Made by a program: the position numbers and the translations under genes
Notes under the pieces: model-generated
Database searches by the model: none
What the model was told of the DNA's origin: nothing
The model's input: the letters and a program-made list of their open reading frames with translations, nothing else
NCBI GenBank assembly: GCA_964252015.1
Contig: CAXULW010000018.1
Span: forward strand, 1 to 64,000
Reading direction: 5' to 3'
Length of the DNA stretch: 64,000 bases
DNA from: CAXSBR01 sp964252015
Lineage (GTDB): Bacteria; Actinomycetota; Actinomycetes; Mycobacteriales; Jatrophihabitantaceae
Shown here: positions 16,880 to 25,132 of the stretch, piece after piece
Numbering within the stretch: the stretch's first letter is position 1
Layout of the letters: every line of letters begins with the position of its first letter

Positions 16880-18811
16880 GTGACCGATGACGCGCGCAGG
16901 GCGATCCCGATGGCCGAGCAGCACGATGATTGGCTGCGTTACCTGAGGGCCAACGCGGTCAGTCGCCGCACCATCCTCAAGGGAGCCGCGGCCGGGGCGG
17001 CCGGGTCGCTGCTGGTCGCCGGCGGCGTGCCTGGGCAGGCGCTCGCCGCCGCCGCGCGCACGGACGGCCACGTGGCCGGAGATTTCCTGGTCAACGGGCG
17101 GCATCTGTCCTTCGGTGACGACCCGACCCGCGAGATGTGGGTCGCCGGCCAGCTGGTGAACCCGAACGACAGCAACGGCCGACCTCATCGCCAGATCAGG
17201 GTCTGGGTCGAGTTCGGACACGACCGCAGCTACGGGCACCGCGTCGAGGCCGAGATCCGGGAACTGGTGACGCATGTGCCGGTGTGGGATGGCAAGCCCG
17301 GCGCCCTGTCCGCGGCCCGGACGCTGAACGCCGACCAGTTCTACGTGCACGCCCACCTGCGCGGGCTGACGCCGGGGCGCAGCTACCACTACCGGTTCCG
17401 CTACCGGGTCGGCCGTCACGTCGGGGCAACCGCTGACGCCACCTTCAGCACCGCGCCGCTGCGTTCGCTGGAGCCGTTCACGTTCACCGCGTTCGCCGAC
17501 GAGGGTGTGCCCGGACCGAACCCGCACCAGGACGCCTCGCTGTTGCCGGAGGCGGACTGGGGAGTCACCAACGACCCGGCCGACTACGACGGGGACCCGC
17601 TCAGCCCGCAGATCACCGGCGTGGCCACCACCGTCGGTGTGATCGAGCAAATCACCCGGGTCCGCAACCTCACCGACCACCGGCCGGCTCGGTTCAACCT
17701 GCTGGCCGGCGACATCTGCTACGCCAACGCAGAAGGCGACCTGCAACCGATCATCAACCCGAACGGGCCTGACGGCGAGCAACCGTCGACCGGTAACACC
17801 CCGATGCCGGCCGCCAACAGTGGCGGCTGGGACTACTACGACCCGACCGTGTGGACCAGCTACTTCACCATGATCGAGCCCAGCGCCGCCTCGGTCCCAT
17901 GGATGTTCGCCACCGGCAACCATGACTCCGAACTGTTCACCTCCGCGGTCGCCGCGGACCCGATCACCATCGCCAACTATGACGCCATCGGCTACGGCGG
18001 GCACGCCAAACGACTCGACCTGCCCACCACTGGACCCCGCAAGTGCCCCTCGGTCTACGACTTCACCTACAACAACGTGGCGGTCATCAGCGTGGACGCC
18101 AACGATCTGTCCTGGGAGATCCAAGGCCTGACCGGCTACAGCGACGGAACGCAGCTGCACTGGCTCGAGCGCACCCTCGCCGGGCACCGGGCCGACCGGG
18201 AGATCGACTGGATCGTGGTGTTCTTTCACGAGTGCGCGTTCTCCACGTGCGGTGACCACTCCTCGGACGGCGGCGTCCGCTCGGCGCTCGCTCCCCTGTT
18301 CGCGCGCTACGAGGTCGACCTCGTCGTCCAGGGGCACAACCACCTCTACGAACGAAGCAACCCGATCCGCTACGACGCCCGCACCAATACCGGGCACTCC
18401 AGCATCCAGGCCGTCGCCCACTCCCCCGCCGAACCAGCCGAGGTGCAACCCGCGACCGACGGCACGACCTACGTCGTGGTCGGCACCGCAGGTACGCCGC
18501 GCTACGCCTGGTCACGCCCCGACGAAACCGACCGGAACTTCGCCGCCGGCAAAGGCAGCGGCACCACCGTGGTCGCCGACCCGACCAAGAAGATCGGCCC
18601 GTACGTCACCCAACGCGACTTCTCCCAGAAGTTCGAGACCGTCGACTGGTCCCAGGCCCGCTACGACGACTACGGCTTCATCGCCTTGGACGTTGTCCCC
18701 GCCTGCCACGGAGCTCGCACCTCCATGACGCTGCGCTTCATCAACCAACTCGGGCGTGAGCTCGACCGCGTCGTCTTCCTCCGCACCGCCGGCCAGAGCA
18801 CCAAGCCGTGA
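16880..18811 (+). CDS. Tat-exported purple-acid-phosphatase-like metallophosphoesterase
   Basis: This 643-residue protein has a Tat signal near residue 28 (SRRTILK, then a hydrophobic Ala/Gly stretch ending VPGQALAA), a fibronectin-like domain (about 70-195; YVHAHLRGLTPGRSYHYRFRY) and a calcineurin-like phosphoesterase core. Metal-binding motifs are LLAGDICYAN (about 275), FATGNHDSE (about 345), VFFHECAF (about 447) and GHNHLYERS (about 485). It should cleave phosphomonoesters outside the membrane. GTG at 16880 gives a full signal region; ATG at 16910 is possible. It follows the CHAD/ParA pair by 107 bases, and a phosphate theme links them. Confidence 0.88.
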   Translation: MTDDARRAIPMAEQHDDWLRYLRANAVSRRTILKGAAAGAAGSLLVAGGVPGQALAAAARTDGHVAGDFLVNGRHLSFGDDPTREMWVAGQLVNPNDSNGRPHRQIRVWVEFGHDRSYGHRVEAEIRELVTHVPVWDGKPGALSAARTLNADQFYVHAHLRGLTPGRSYHYRFRYRVGRHVGATADATFSTAPLRSLEPFTFTAFADEGVPGPNPHQDASLLPEADWGVTNDPADYDGDPLSPQITGVATTVGVIEQITRVRNLTDHRPARFNLLAGDICYANAEGDLQPIINPNGPDGEQPSTGNTPMPAANSGGWDYYDPTVWTSYFTMIEPSAASVPWMFATGNHDSELFTSAVAADPITIANYDAIGYGGHAKRLDLPTTGPRKCPSVYDFTYNNVAVISVDANDLSWEIQGLTGYSDGTQLHWLERTLAGHRADREIDWIVVFFHECAFSTCGDHSSDGGVRSALAPLFARYEVDLVVQGHNHLYERSNPIRYDARTNTGHSSIQAVAHSPAEPAEVQPATDGTTYVVVGTAGTPRYAWSRPDETDRNFAAGKGSGTTVVADPTKKIGPYVTQRDFSQKFETVDWSQARYDDYGFIALDVVPACHGARTSMTLRFINQLGRELDRVVFLRTAGQSTKP

Positions 18812-18919
18812 CGTCGGCGATAAACCCGGTTGCGGTCGTGCCCGCCGCTCGGTCGACGTGTCACCACATGTGGTGCAGGCGCCGGAAAATGCTAGGAAGA
18901 CGACTTTTGCTGCAGGCCG

Positions 18920-19190
18920 GTGGAGATAACGTCACCGGTCAGGGCCTTCGGAAACTTCATCGAGGACGTCTACCAAACGCCGCACATCACGGTGCCGCAG
19001 CTGCTCGACAGGATTGCGGACGGCCAGGACGTCGTGCTCGCTCGACAGCGCGAATCGGCTTGGTCGACAACGACCTGGTGCGGGCCACCGGCGCGACGGT
19101 GTGGCTGATCCAGTTCGGCTGGGGTGAGGTCTTCGTGCGCCGGGACGCACTCACCGGCTCCTCGGCGGAGACCGGCCCGGTCGGGCGAAA
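18920..19190 (+). pseudogene. Rhodanese-like sulfurtransferase remnant
   Basis: One frame reads FGNFIEDVYQTPHITVPQLL and DRIADGQDVVL, like the start of a rhodanese repeat. After a gap another frame reads RIGLVDNDLVRATGATVWLI and QFGWGEVFV, like its end. The active-site Cys loop between them is missing and the two parts are in different frames, so the gene has been deleted internally. No intact rhodanese module remains. Confidence 0.6.
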
Positions 19191-19223
19191 GGTGCAGCTC
19201 CTCACGTCCGTGGTCAACAGTGA

Positions 19224-20192
19224 TCAGCGTGGCCGACCCGTCATCCAGACCGAGCCTGGGTCCAGGACAGAGGTGTCCTGCGTTGTCCGATCCAAGTTGA
19301 GGTGATCGAAGTGGTCGTGCACGGCCTGCTGGAACTCGGCGGCGGCAGGTGGCTGTCTGCGGCGGGGCGCGGCCAGGATGCAGATCTGGCGGTTGACGGT
19401 CGGGTCGACGAGTGGGCGGTGGGCGAGGTCGGCGAACTGCATGAGCGGCAGGACGAACGTCGGGGCGACGGTGACGCCGAGCCCAGCTTTCACCAGTCCG
19501 GCTACCGCGGCGATGCTGTGGGCCTCGATGACGGGGCCGGTGCGCACTTGCGCGCGGTCGAGTGTTCGGTCGACCAACCTGCGCACGCTACTGGTGGGAT
19601 CGAACGCGATGAACGGTTGGTCGTTCAGGTCTGACCACCGCACGGTCTCGCGCTCCATCAGCGGATGCGTCTGCTCGCACACGGCATGAAGCCGGTCGGC
19701 CGTCAGCGGCTGGCACTGACCAGCGTGTGCGGCTTCATGCACGCTGATCGCCAGGTCGATGTCCCCGTCTGCCAGTAGATCGGTGATGTGGCCGTGGATT
19801 TCGTCGCGCACGTCCAGGTGAACATCGGGTCGCCTCGTGCGGTAGCCGGCGATGATCGGCGGCAGCAGGGTAGCCGCGAGGCTGGGCAGCGTCGCGATCC
19901 TTACCAGTCCGCTCGTACCGTCCAGGAATTCCGTGAACATGCGCGTCTGGCTGTCGTATTCGGTGAGCACCGCTCTCGCGGCTTGGGCAAGCTGCGCGCC
20001 CTCGGGTGTTGGGCTGACCCGCCGCGTGGTCCGTTCGAACAGCGGGGTCCGCAGCCGCCGCTCGAGCTGAAGCACCGTACGACTCAGCGACGACTGGGCT
20101 ACCTGCAGCGACTCCGCGGCGGCAGTGAACGAACCCACTTCGTCGACTAGTGCGATGACGCGAAGTTCCCGCAGCGTGAGATCTATAACCAC
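19224..20192 (-). CDS. LysR-type transcriptional regulator
   Basis: This 322-residue LysR protein has a DNA-binding winged helix at residues 3-62 (DLTLRELRVIALVDEVGSFT, AAESLQVAQSSLSRTVLQLE, RTTRRVSPTPEG) and a two-lobed periplasmic-binding-like effector domain from about 90. GTG at 20192 places the helix-turn-helix at the extreme N-terminus, as is normal. It is divergent from the AtuA operon starting at 20291 and is the obvious regulator of that operon, with the co-inducer probably a pathway intermediate. Confidence 0.9.
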   Translation of the reverse strand: MVIDLTLRELRVIALVDEVGSFTAAAESLQVAQSSLSRTVLQLERRLRTPLFERTTRRVSPTPEGAQLAQAARAVLTEYDSQTRMFTEFLDGTSGLVRIATLPSLAATLLPPIIAGYRTRRPDVHLDVRDEIHGHITDLLADGDIDLAISVHEAAHAGQCQPLTADRLHAVCEQTHPLMERETVRWSDLNDQPFIAFDPTSSVRRLVDRTLDRAQVRTGPVIEAHSIAAVAGLVKAGLGVTVAPTFVLPLMQFADLAHRPLVDPTVNRQICILAAPRRRQPPAAAEFQQAVHDHFDHLNLDRTTQDTSVLDPGSVWMTGRPR

Positions 20193-20290
20193 GATGCATG
20201 AGTCTAGCGAGTATTGATGCTCGACAGCAGCAAACCCGATTGCAAGAATTTTGCCCAGTCGAGCTGGTTGATCAATTGATGAGGTGAAGC
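20193..20290. promoter_or_regulatory. LysR/AtuA divergent control region
   Basis: The 98-base spacer is AT-richer than its surroundings and contains the dyad GCAA-N5-TTGC (20242-20254) and two overlapping palindromes, TTGATCAA (20268-20275) and TCAATTGA (20272-20279). These are plausible LysR binding sites. GAGGTGAAGC is the ribosome-binding site of the GTG start at 20291. Confidence 0.45.
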
Positions 20291-21670
20291 GTGGCGGGAT
20301 CGGCCCTGGGTGCGGTGCGCGGCCGCGGAGGGTCTGCGCGAACGCGGGTAGGTGCCGGCGCCGGTTTTGCCGGTGACCGGCTCGGCCCGGCGATCGACCT
20401 CCTGCGACACGCCGCACTCGACGACCTCGTCCTGGAGTGCCTGGCCGAACGCACGATTGCGCTCAGCCAGCTACGCCGCATGCACGACCCGCACCTGGGT
20501 TACGACGAGCGGCTCGAGCGCCGGCTGCGCGCACTTCTGCCGGCGGCCCAGGAGCACGGGACCCGGATCGTCACCAACATGGGGGCAGCGAACCCGCTCG
20601 CCGCGGCGAAGCTCGCCCAACGGGTAATCGGGGAACTCGGACTCTCCACCCGGGTTGCCGCGGTGACCGGCGATGACGTGCTCGATGGACTGGACCTGTC
20701 GAGGCCGGCGATCGAGGACGGCCTTGCGTTGGCGGCACATGGCGAGATCATCTCGGCCAATGCCTATCTCGGCGCGGAGGCGTTACTGCCCGCACTGAGG
20801 GGCGGGGCTGATCTCGTCATCGCCGGCCGGGTGGCCGACCCGTCGCTGTACGTCGCGGTGCTGGCGGACCGGTTGGGATGGGACCTCGCCGAATGGGGAC
20901 ACATGGCCACCGCCAGCATGGTGGGGCACCTACTCGAATGCGCAGCGCAGGTGAGCGGTGGCTACTTCGCCGATCCCGGCAAGAAGGGCGTCCCGGATCT
21001 GGACCGCGTCGGGTTCCCCTTCGCTGAGGTCGGTCGGGACCAATCGGTGGTCGTCACGAAGCTTCCGCAGTCCGGGGGCGCGGTCAGCGTGGCCACGGTT
21101 ACCGAGCAGCTGCTGTACGAGATCACCGACCCCGGTGGGTACGTGACTCCCGATGTGGTGCTGGATCTGCGCGGCGCTTCGCTGCACGAGCGCGGCGCGG
21201 ACCGCGTCGAGGCGTGCGGCGCAACCGGTAGGACCCGCCCCGAGAGCTTGAAGGTCAGCGTGGGTTACATCGCCGGCCTGCGCGCCGACGCGGAGATCAG
21301 CTATGCGGGGGCCAATGCGCGGGCGCGGGCCCGTCTCGCGGTCGAGGTACTGGCCAAGCGGCTCGGCGACGCCGCGTCACGGATCGAGTTCCGGATATTC
21401 GACGGCACCAGTTCCGCGCTGCTCGATGAGCGGCCGGACGTGCACGACGTCAGCATCGTTCGTGTTGCCGGGATGGGCCCGAGCCGCACGACTGCGGACG
21501 ACATCTGTCACGAGGTCGAGTCGCTGTACACCAATGGACCGGCCGGCGGCGGCGGTGTGCGGCTGGGTGTGCGTCAGGTCGTCGGCATCGTGTCGACCCT
21601 CATCGCGCGCTCGGACGTGTCGGCGTCAACTACGTTCCTGGAGCCGCAAAATGCGCCTGCTTTTGCATGA
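20291..21670 (+). CDS. AtuA-family (DUF1446) large subunit
   Basis: This 459-residue protein has family hallmarks: IVTNMGAANPLAAAKLAQ (about 95), ISANAYLGAEALLPAL (about 155), ADLVIAGRVADPSLYVA (about 175), HLLECAAQVSGGYFADPG (about 215) and a final region with RIEFRIFDGTSSAL. The family includes AtuA of acyclic terpene utilisation in Pseudomonas, but its reaction is poorly defined. Its small C-terminal domain is encoded separately by the next, overlapping gene. GTG at 20291 has a GAGGTGAAG ribosome-binding site. It is the first gene of a five-gene operon with a permease and two hydrolases. Confidence 0.85.
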   Translation: MAGSALGAVRGRGGSARTRVGAGAGFAGDRLGPAIDLLRHAALDDLVLECLAERTIALSQLRRMHDPHLGYDERLERRLRALLPAAQEHGTRIVTNMGAANPLAAAKLAQRVIGELGLSTRVAAVTGDDVLDGLDLSRPAIEDGLALAAHGEIISANAYLGAEALLPALRGGADLVIAGRVADPSLYVAVLADRLGWDLAEWGHMATASMVGHLLECAAQVSGGYFADPGKKGVPDLDRVGFPFAEVGRDQSVVVTKLPQSGGAVSVATVTEQLLYEITDPGGYVTPDVVLDLRGASLHERGADRVEACGATGRTRPESLKVSVGYIAGLRADAEISYAGANARARARLAVEVLAKRLGDAASRIEFRIFDGTSSALLDERPDVHDVSIVRVAGMGPSRTTADDICHEVESLYTNGPAGGGGVRLGVRQVVGIVSTLIARSDVSASTTFLEPQNAPAFA

Positions 21671-21983
21671 CCTGGCCCACGCCCGCGCGGGTGACAAGGG
21701 AGATACGTCGACGCTGTCGGTCATCGCGTACCAGCCGGAGTGGTTCGAACACCTTGTGCGCGAAGTGACAGCCGACCGAGTTCGTTCCTGGCTGGCCGAC
21801 AGCCTGCGTGGACCGGTGGTCCGGTACGAGCTGCCCGGCCTGTCCGCGCTGCAATTCGTGTGCGCGAACGCCCTGCGCGGCGGGGTCACCACGTCGCTGG
21901 CGTTGGACGCCCACGGCAAGGGTCTCAGCTCGCGGCTGCTGGCCATGCCGATACAACTGCCCAGCTCTTTCGCACTCATCTAG
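21651..21983 (+). CDS. AtuA-related small protein
   Basis: This 110-residue protein (LLHDLAHARAGDKGDTSTLS, then FVCANALRGGVTTSLALD) matches the small domain that forms the C-terminus of single-chain AtuA proteins. The GDKGD segment is characteristic. Its ATG at 21651 overlaps the end of the large-subunit gene by 20 bases, so the two parts are probably made in equal amounts and form one complex. Confidence 0.85.
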   Translation: MRLLLHDLAHARAGDKGDTSTLSVIAYQPEWFEHLVREVTADRVRSWLADSLRGPVVRYELPGLSALQFVCANALRGGVTTSLALDAHGKGLSSRLLAMPIQLPSSFALI

Positions 21984-22037
21984 GTCAGATCAGGTCACCC
22001 ACCACACCACCACCGGGCGTAGGAAGGTCGTAAGGAC

Positions 22038-23516
22038 ATGGCAACGGACAGCGTGATCAGTGTAGGGAAGGGCTCGAAGCGTGAGCGGCAGCGGGACGAG
22101 GGTGTCGGCCTTGCCCGCACACTCGGCAAGTTCGAGTCGTTCGCGATCGCGTTCTCATTCGTATCCATCACCACCGGCATCTTCAGCACGTACGGGCTGG
22201 TGCTGTCCGATGGCGGCCCCCGCGGCATCTGGACGTGGCCGATTGCTGCGGTCGGACTGACGTGTGTTGCCCTGGTGTACGGGATGCTCGCGAGCCGCAT
22301 ACCGATCAACGGCTACAGCTACCAATGGGTCAGCCAACTCGTGTCACCGTCGTTGGGGTGGTGCTTCGGCTGGATGTCGTTCAGCTGCCTGGCTATGTCT
22401 ACCGTGGCCGTGGACTACGCGTTCACCCAGACGGCGCTGTTCCCGCTGCTCGGCGTCGGCTATACCGCCGACCGAGGTGCGGCCATCACCATCGCGGTCG
22501 TGCTGGTGCAAGCCGTGCTCATCATCTGGTCCACCCCGATCACGGCCAAGATCAACGGCATGTCGGTGGTGGCCGAGCTGGTCGCGATGGCAAGCCTCGT
22601 GATCCTGCTCGGCGCGGCGGTGATCTTCGGCCACGGCGGCGACTGGAGCAACCTGGGCTCGCGCGGGACGTTGCCCGCGCACGGCTACTGGGGCTGGCTC
22701 GGCCCGTTCATGCTGTGCGGGTTGCTGGGCGTGTTCACCCTTGGTGGGTGGGAGGCCGCGGCCAATCTCGCCGAGGAGACGCACAACCCGAAGCAGGTCA
22801 TCCCGCGAGCCATGGTGCGTGCGGTTGTCATCAGCGCAGTAGTCGGAATGTTGTTCCTCATCGTGTTGTCCGTAGCCGCCGGTAGCAAGGTGAACAGCCT
22901 GGCCGGCGATTCCGCTCCCGTGGCCTCCATCATCGGTCTGCGGCTGGGCGACGTCATCACCAAGATCACGCTCGTGGTCGTGTGCATCGCGGTCTTCGCC
23001 TGCGGCCTGGTGATCATGGTCAGCTACAGCCGGCTGACCCACGCAATGGCGCGGGACAACCGGCTTCCCGCAGCCGCACTGCTCAAGCGGGTTCCGCGTC
23101 CCACGGGTGGTCCGACCTGGTCCGTCGTGACGTGTGCGACGATCTCCATCCTCATCGTGCTGGCGTTCCTGCGCAGCCCGAACACGCTCGGTCAGTTCAT
23201 CGGAGCGTCCAGCACTCTGGGCGGGTTGGTATACCTGGGCACAATCTGCGTTTACATCGCTACGCGGCGACGCGCCGGTAGTAGCGACGACTTTCAACTC
23301 GGCCGCTGGGAGGTCCCAGTCATCGTCGTCGCGGTCGCCTGGATGCTCGCGGCGCTGGCGATCTTCGTCCTGCCCGCCCAGTTCCACAACGCACAGAAGT
23401 ACGCCGGCGGGACGCTCGCGGTCGGAGCCATCCTGTTTGGGGTGCTGTGGCTGACCAATCGCGAGCGGTTCTCGCGAGCGTCGAACGTCAGCCTCGAGAA
23501 AGCCGGCGCCCGATGA
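22038..23516 (+). CDS. APC-superfamily amino acid/amine permease
   Basis: This 492-residue polytopic membrane protein has about 12 predicted helices. The N-terminal GKFESFAIAFSFVSITTGIF segment and the following Gly-rich substrate helix are typical of the amino acid-polyamine-organocation superfamily, as is AANLAEETHNPKQVIPRAM in the central loop. It imports an amine, amino acid or related organic substrate, presumably what the operon degrades. It is clearly paralogous to the permease at 29276-30802. AAGG precedes the ATG, and the stop overlaps the ATG of the next hydrolase. Confidence 0.9.
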   Translation: MATDSVISVGKGSKRERQRDEGVGLARTLGKFESFAIAFSFVSITTGIFSTYGLVLSDGGPRGIWTWPIAAVGLTCVALVYGMLASRIPINGYSYQWVSQLVSPSLGWCFGWMSFSCLAMSTVAVDYAFTQTALFPLLGVGYTADRGAAITIAVVLVQAVLIIWSTPITAKINGMSVVAELVAMASLVILLGAAVIFGHGGDWSNLGSRGTLPAHGYWGWLGPFMLCGLLGVFTLGGWEAAANLAEETHNPKQVIPRAMVRAVVISAVVGMLFLIVLSVAAGSKVNSLAGDSAPVASIIGLRLGDVITKITLVVVCIAVFACGLVIMVSYSRLTHAMARDNRLPAAALLKRVPRPTGGPTWSVVTCATISILIVLAFLRSPNTLGQFIGASSTLGGLVYLGTICVYIATRRRAGSSDDFQLGRWEVPVIVVAVAWMLAALAIFVLPAQFHNAQKYAGGTLAVGAILFGVLWLTNRERFSRASNVSLEKAGAR

Positions 23517-24313
23517 GGGTAGGGATCGGGGACGACGGCCACGAGCTGGAGGTCTCGGTCACCGGGTCCGGGCCGCCGCTGTACTTCATCGCCGGTCTGG
23601 GCGATGGTCTGGATTCGTGGGCCCCAGTTGCTGCCGAATGGCACCGCGACCACACCTGTGTGACCTTTGACAACCGCGGGTGCGGAGCGAGCGACACCCC
23701 ACCCGGGCCGTACACGATCACGGACTTCGCGGACGACGCCCACCGATTGTTTTCCCAGCTCGAGCTGGGAGCCGGTCCGGTGGTCGGGTCGTCGATGGGC
23801 GGCACGGTCGCCCAGACCCTGACCTTGACCCATCCCGCGCAGGTGGCCGCGCTGGCGCTGTGCAACACGGTGGCACGGTCCAACGCCATGACCCGGGCCA
23901 TCCTCGCGCACTGGATCGCGCTGGCTTGCTCGGGCCAGTTGGCCCGGCTCGCTGAGAGTACGAGCGTCTTTTCTTTCAGCGAGACCTACCTTGCCGACAA
24001 CTTCGATACCGAGACGGCGGAGTACCCGGCGATCGAGAACGTTGCCGGCTTCGTAGCGGCCGCGCACGGATGCCGGCAGTTCGACGTCACCAGCGATCTG
24101 CACCTGATCAAGGTGCCGACGCTGGTCGTCGCCGGAACCTACGACATTCTCACGACCGTGGAGAAGTCGGCTGAGCTCGCCGGGCTCATCCCGGACTCGA
24201 CCCTCGTCCAGATCACGTCCGGCCATATGATCTGCGTCGAAAAGCCTACGGAACTAGCGGGTCATATCGCGCAGTTCCTCGACCGTAGAGCAATCAAAGG
24301 CGCCGAGCGTTGA
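23513..24313 (+). CDS. Alpha/beta hydrolase
   Basis: This 266-residue hydrolase has the oxyanion segment LYFIAGLGDGLDSW, FDNRGCGASD, a nucleophile elbow GSSMGG (Ser near residue 95), an acid in AGTYDI and a catalytic His in ITSGHM. It resembles the 3-oxoadipate enol-lactonase / esterase group. The ATG at 23513 is inside the ATGA overlap with the permease stop, so translation is coupled. Its likely role is hydrolysis of an ester, lactone or thioester in the AtuA pathway. The substrate cannot be read from sequence. Confidence 0.88.
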   Translation: MRVGIGDDGHELEVSVTGSGPPLYFIAGLGDGLDSWAPVAAEWHRDHTCVTFDNRGCGASDTPPGPYTITDFADDAHRLFSQLELGAGPVVGSSMGGTVAQTLTLTHPAQVAALALCNTVARSNAMTRAILAHWIALACSGQLARLAESTSVFSFSETYLADNFDTETAEYPAIENVAGFVAAAHGCRQFDVTSDLHLIKVPTLVVAGTYDILTTVEKSAELAGLIPDSTLVQITSGHMICVEKPTELAGHIAQFLDRRAIKGAER

Positions 24314-25104
24314 CCCCGACGGCCTACGCCATCCGCTACGCCCATCGCGCCGACGCGCGCCGCGCGGAGCATTTCCTGTTCCGCCAGGGTGACAGCGCCG
24401 ACATCATGCCCATCGACTACTACTTTTGGCTGATCCGAGACGGGACCCGCACGGTGCTCGTCGACGCGGCGTTCACGCCGGCCACCGCCGCCCGGCGCGG
24501 CCGCCACCTGACCAGCGACCCCTTGGCCGTGTTGCGGCAACTCGGAGTCGAGCCCGCCGGGGTGGACGACCTCGTGCTCACCCACCTCCACTACGACCAC
24601 ACCGGGTACGTCGGTGCGTTTGCGAACGCCCGAATCTGGCTACAGCAGAAGGAGATCCACTTCTGGACCCAGCCGCACGCGGCGCGACGCGGTTTCCGCG
24701 AAGTCGTCGAGGTCACCGACATCCAGTACGTCGTCAGGGGCATCCTCGACGGGCAGGTACGCCTGGTCGACGGCGACGCCAGCATCACCGACACCATCTC
24801 ATTGCACCTCGTCGGTGGGCACACCGCCGGCACGCAGGTTGTGCGAGTCCGTACCGAACCCGGTCCGATCGTCCTCGCCTCCGACGCCTGCCACTTCTAT
24901 GAAAACCTGCGCGACAAGAGCCCCTATGCGCTGGCCGATTCTGTACCAGGCATGTACGCGGCATTCGATCGCCTTGAAGCGCTGGTCGAGAACCCGGCCG
25001 ACATCATTCCCGGCCACGATCCGCTCGTACTCGAGCGCTATCCGGCCGCGGGCCCGCACCTGCCGGGGGTCGTGGTCCTGAGTGCCGCGGCGAACGCGAC
25101 GTAA
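24310..25104 (+). CDS. Metallo-beta-lactamase-fold lactonase-like hydrolase
   Basis: This 264-residue protein has the di-zinc motif THLHYDHTG near residue 90, a third His in GGHTAGTQ (about 173), ASDACH (about 196) and IPGHDP (about 236). The spacing and the YYFWLIRDG start are like N-acyl-homoserine-lactonase-type MBL proteins, though many relatives act on other lactones or esters. TTG at 24310 overlaps the hydrolase stop by four bases. It is the last gene of the AtuA operon; quorum quenching is possible, but pathway lactone cleavage fits the context better. Confidence 0.85.
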   Translation: MTPTAYAIRYAHRADARRAEHFLFRQGDSADIMPIDYYFWLIRDGTRTVLVDAAFTPATAARRGRHLTSDPLAVLRQLGVEPAGVDDLVLTHLHYDHTGYVGAFANARIWLQQKEIHFWTQPHAARRGFREVVEVTDIQYVVRGILDGQVRLVDGDASITDTISLHLVGGHTAGTQVVRVRTEPGPIVLASDACHFYENLRDKSPYALADSVPGMYAAFDRLEALVENPADIIPGHDPLVLERYPAAGPHLPGVVVLSAAANAT

Positions 25105-25132
25105 CCGTGCCGTCTCGACCTCCGGGCGGCGG

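Noticed and set aside
16841..18448. 535-codon minus-strand frame opposite the phosphatase
   Set aside because: Antisense to a gene with clear metal-binding motifs and a Tat signal; the product has no recognisable domain.
24310..25104. Naming the MBL protein a true AHL quorum-quenching lactonase
   Set aside because: The zinc motif is shared by many non-AHL hydrolases, and the operon context suggests a catabolic step.
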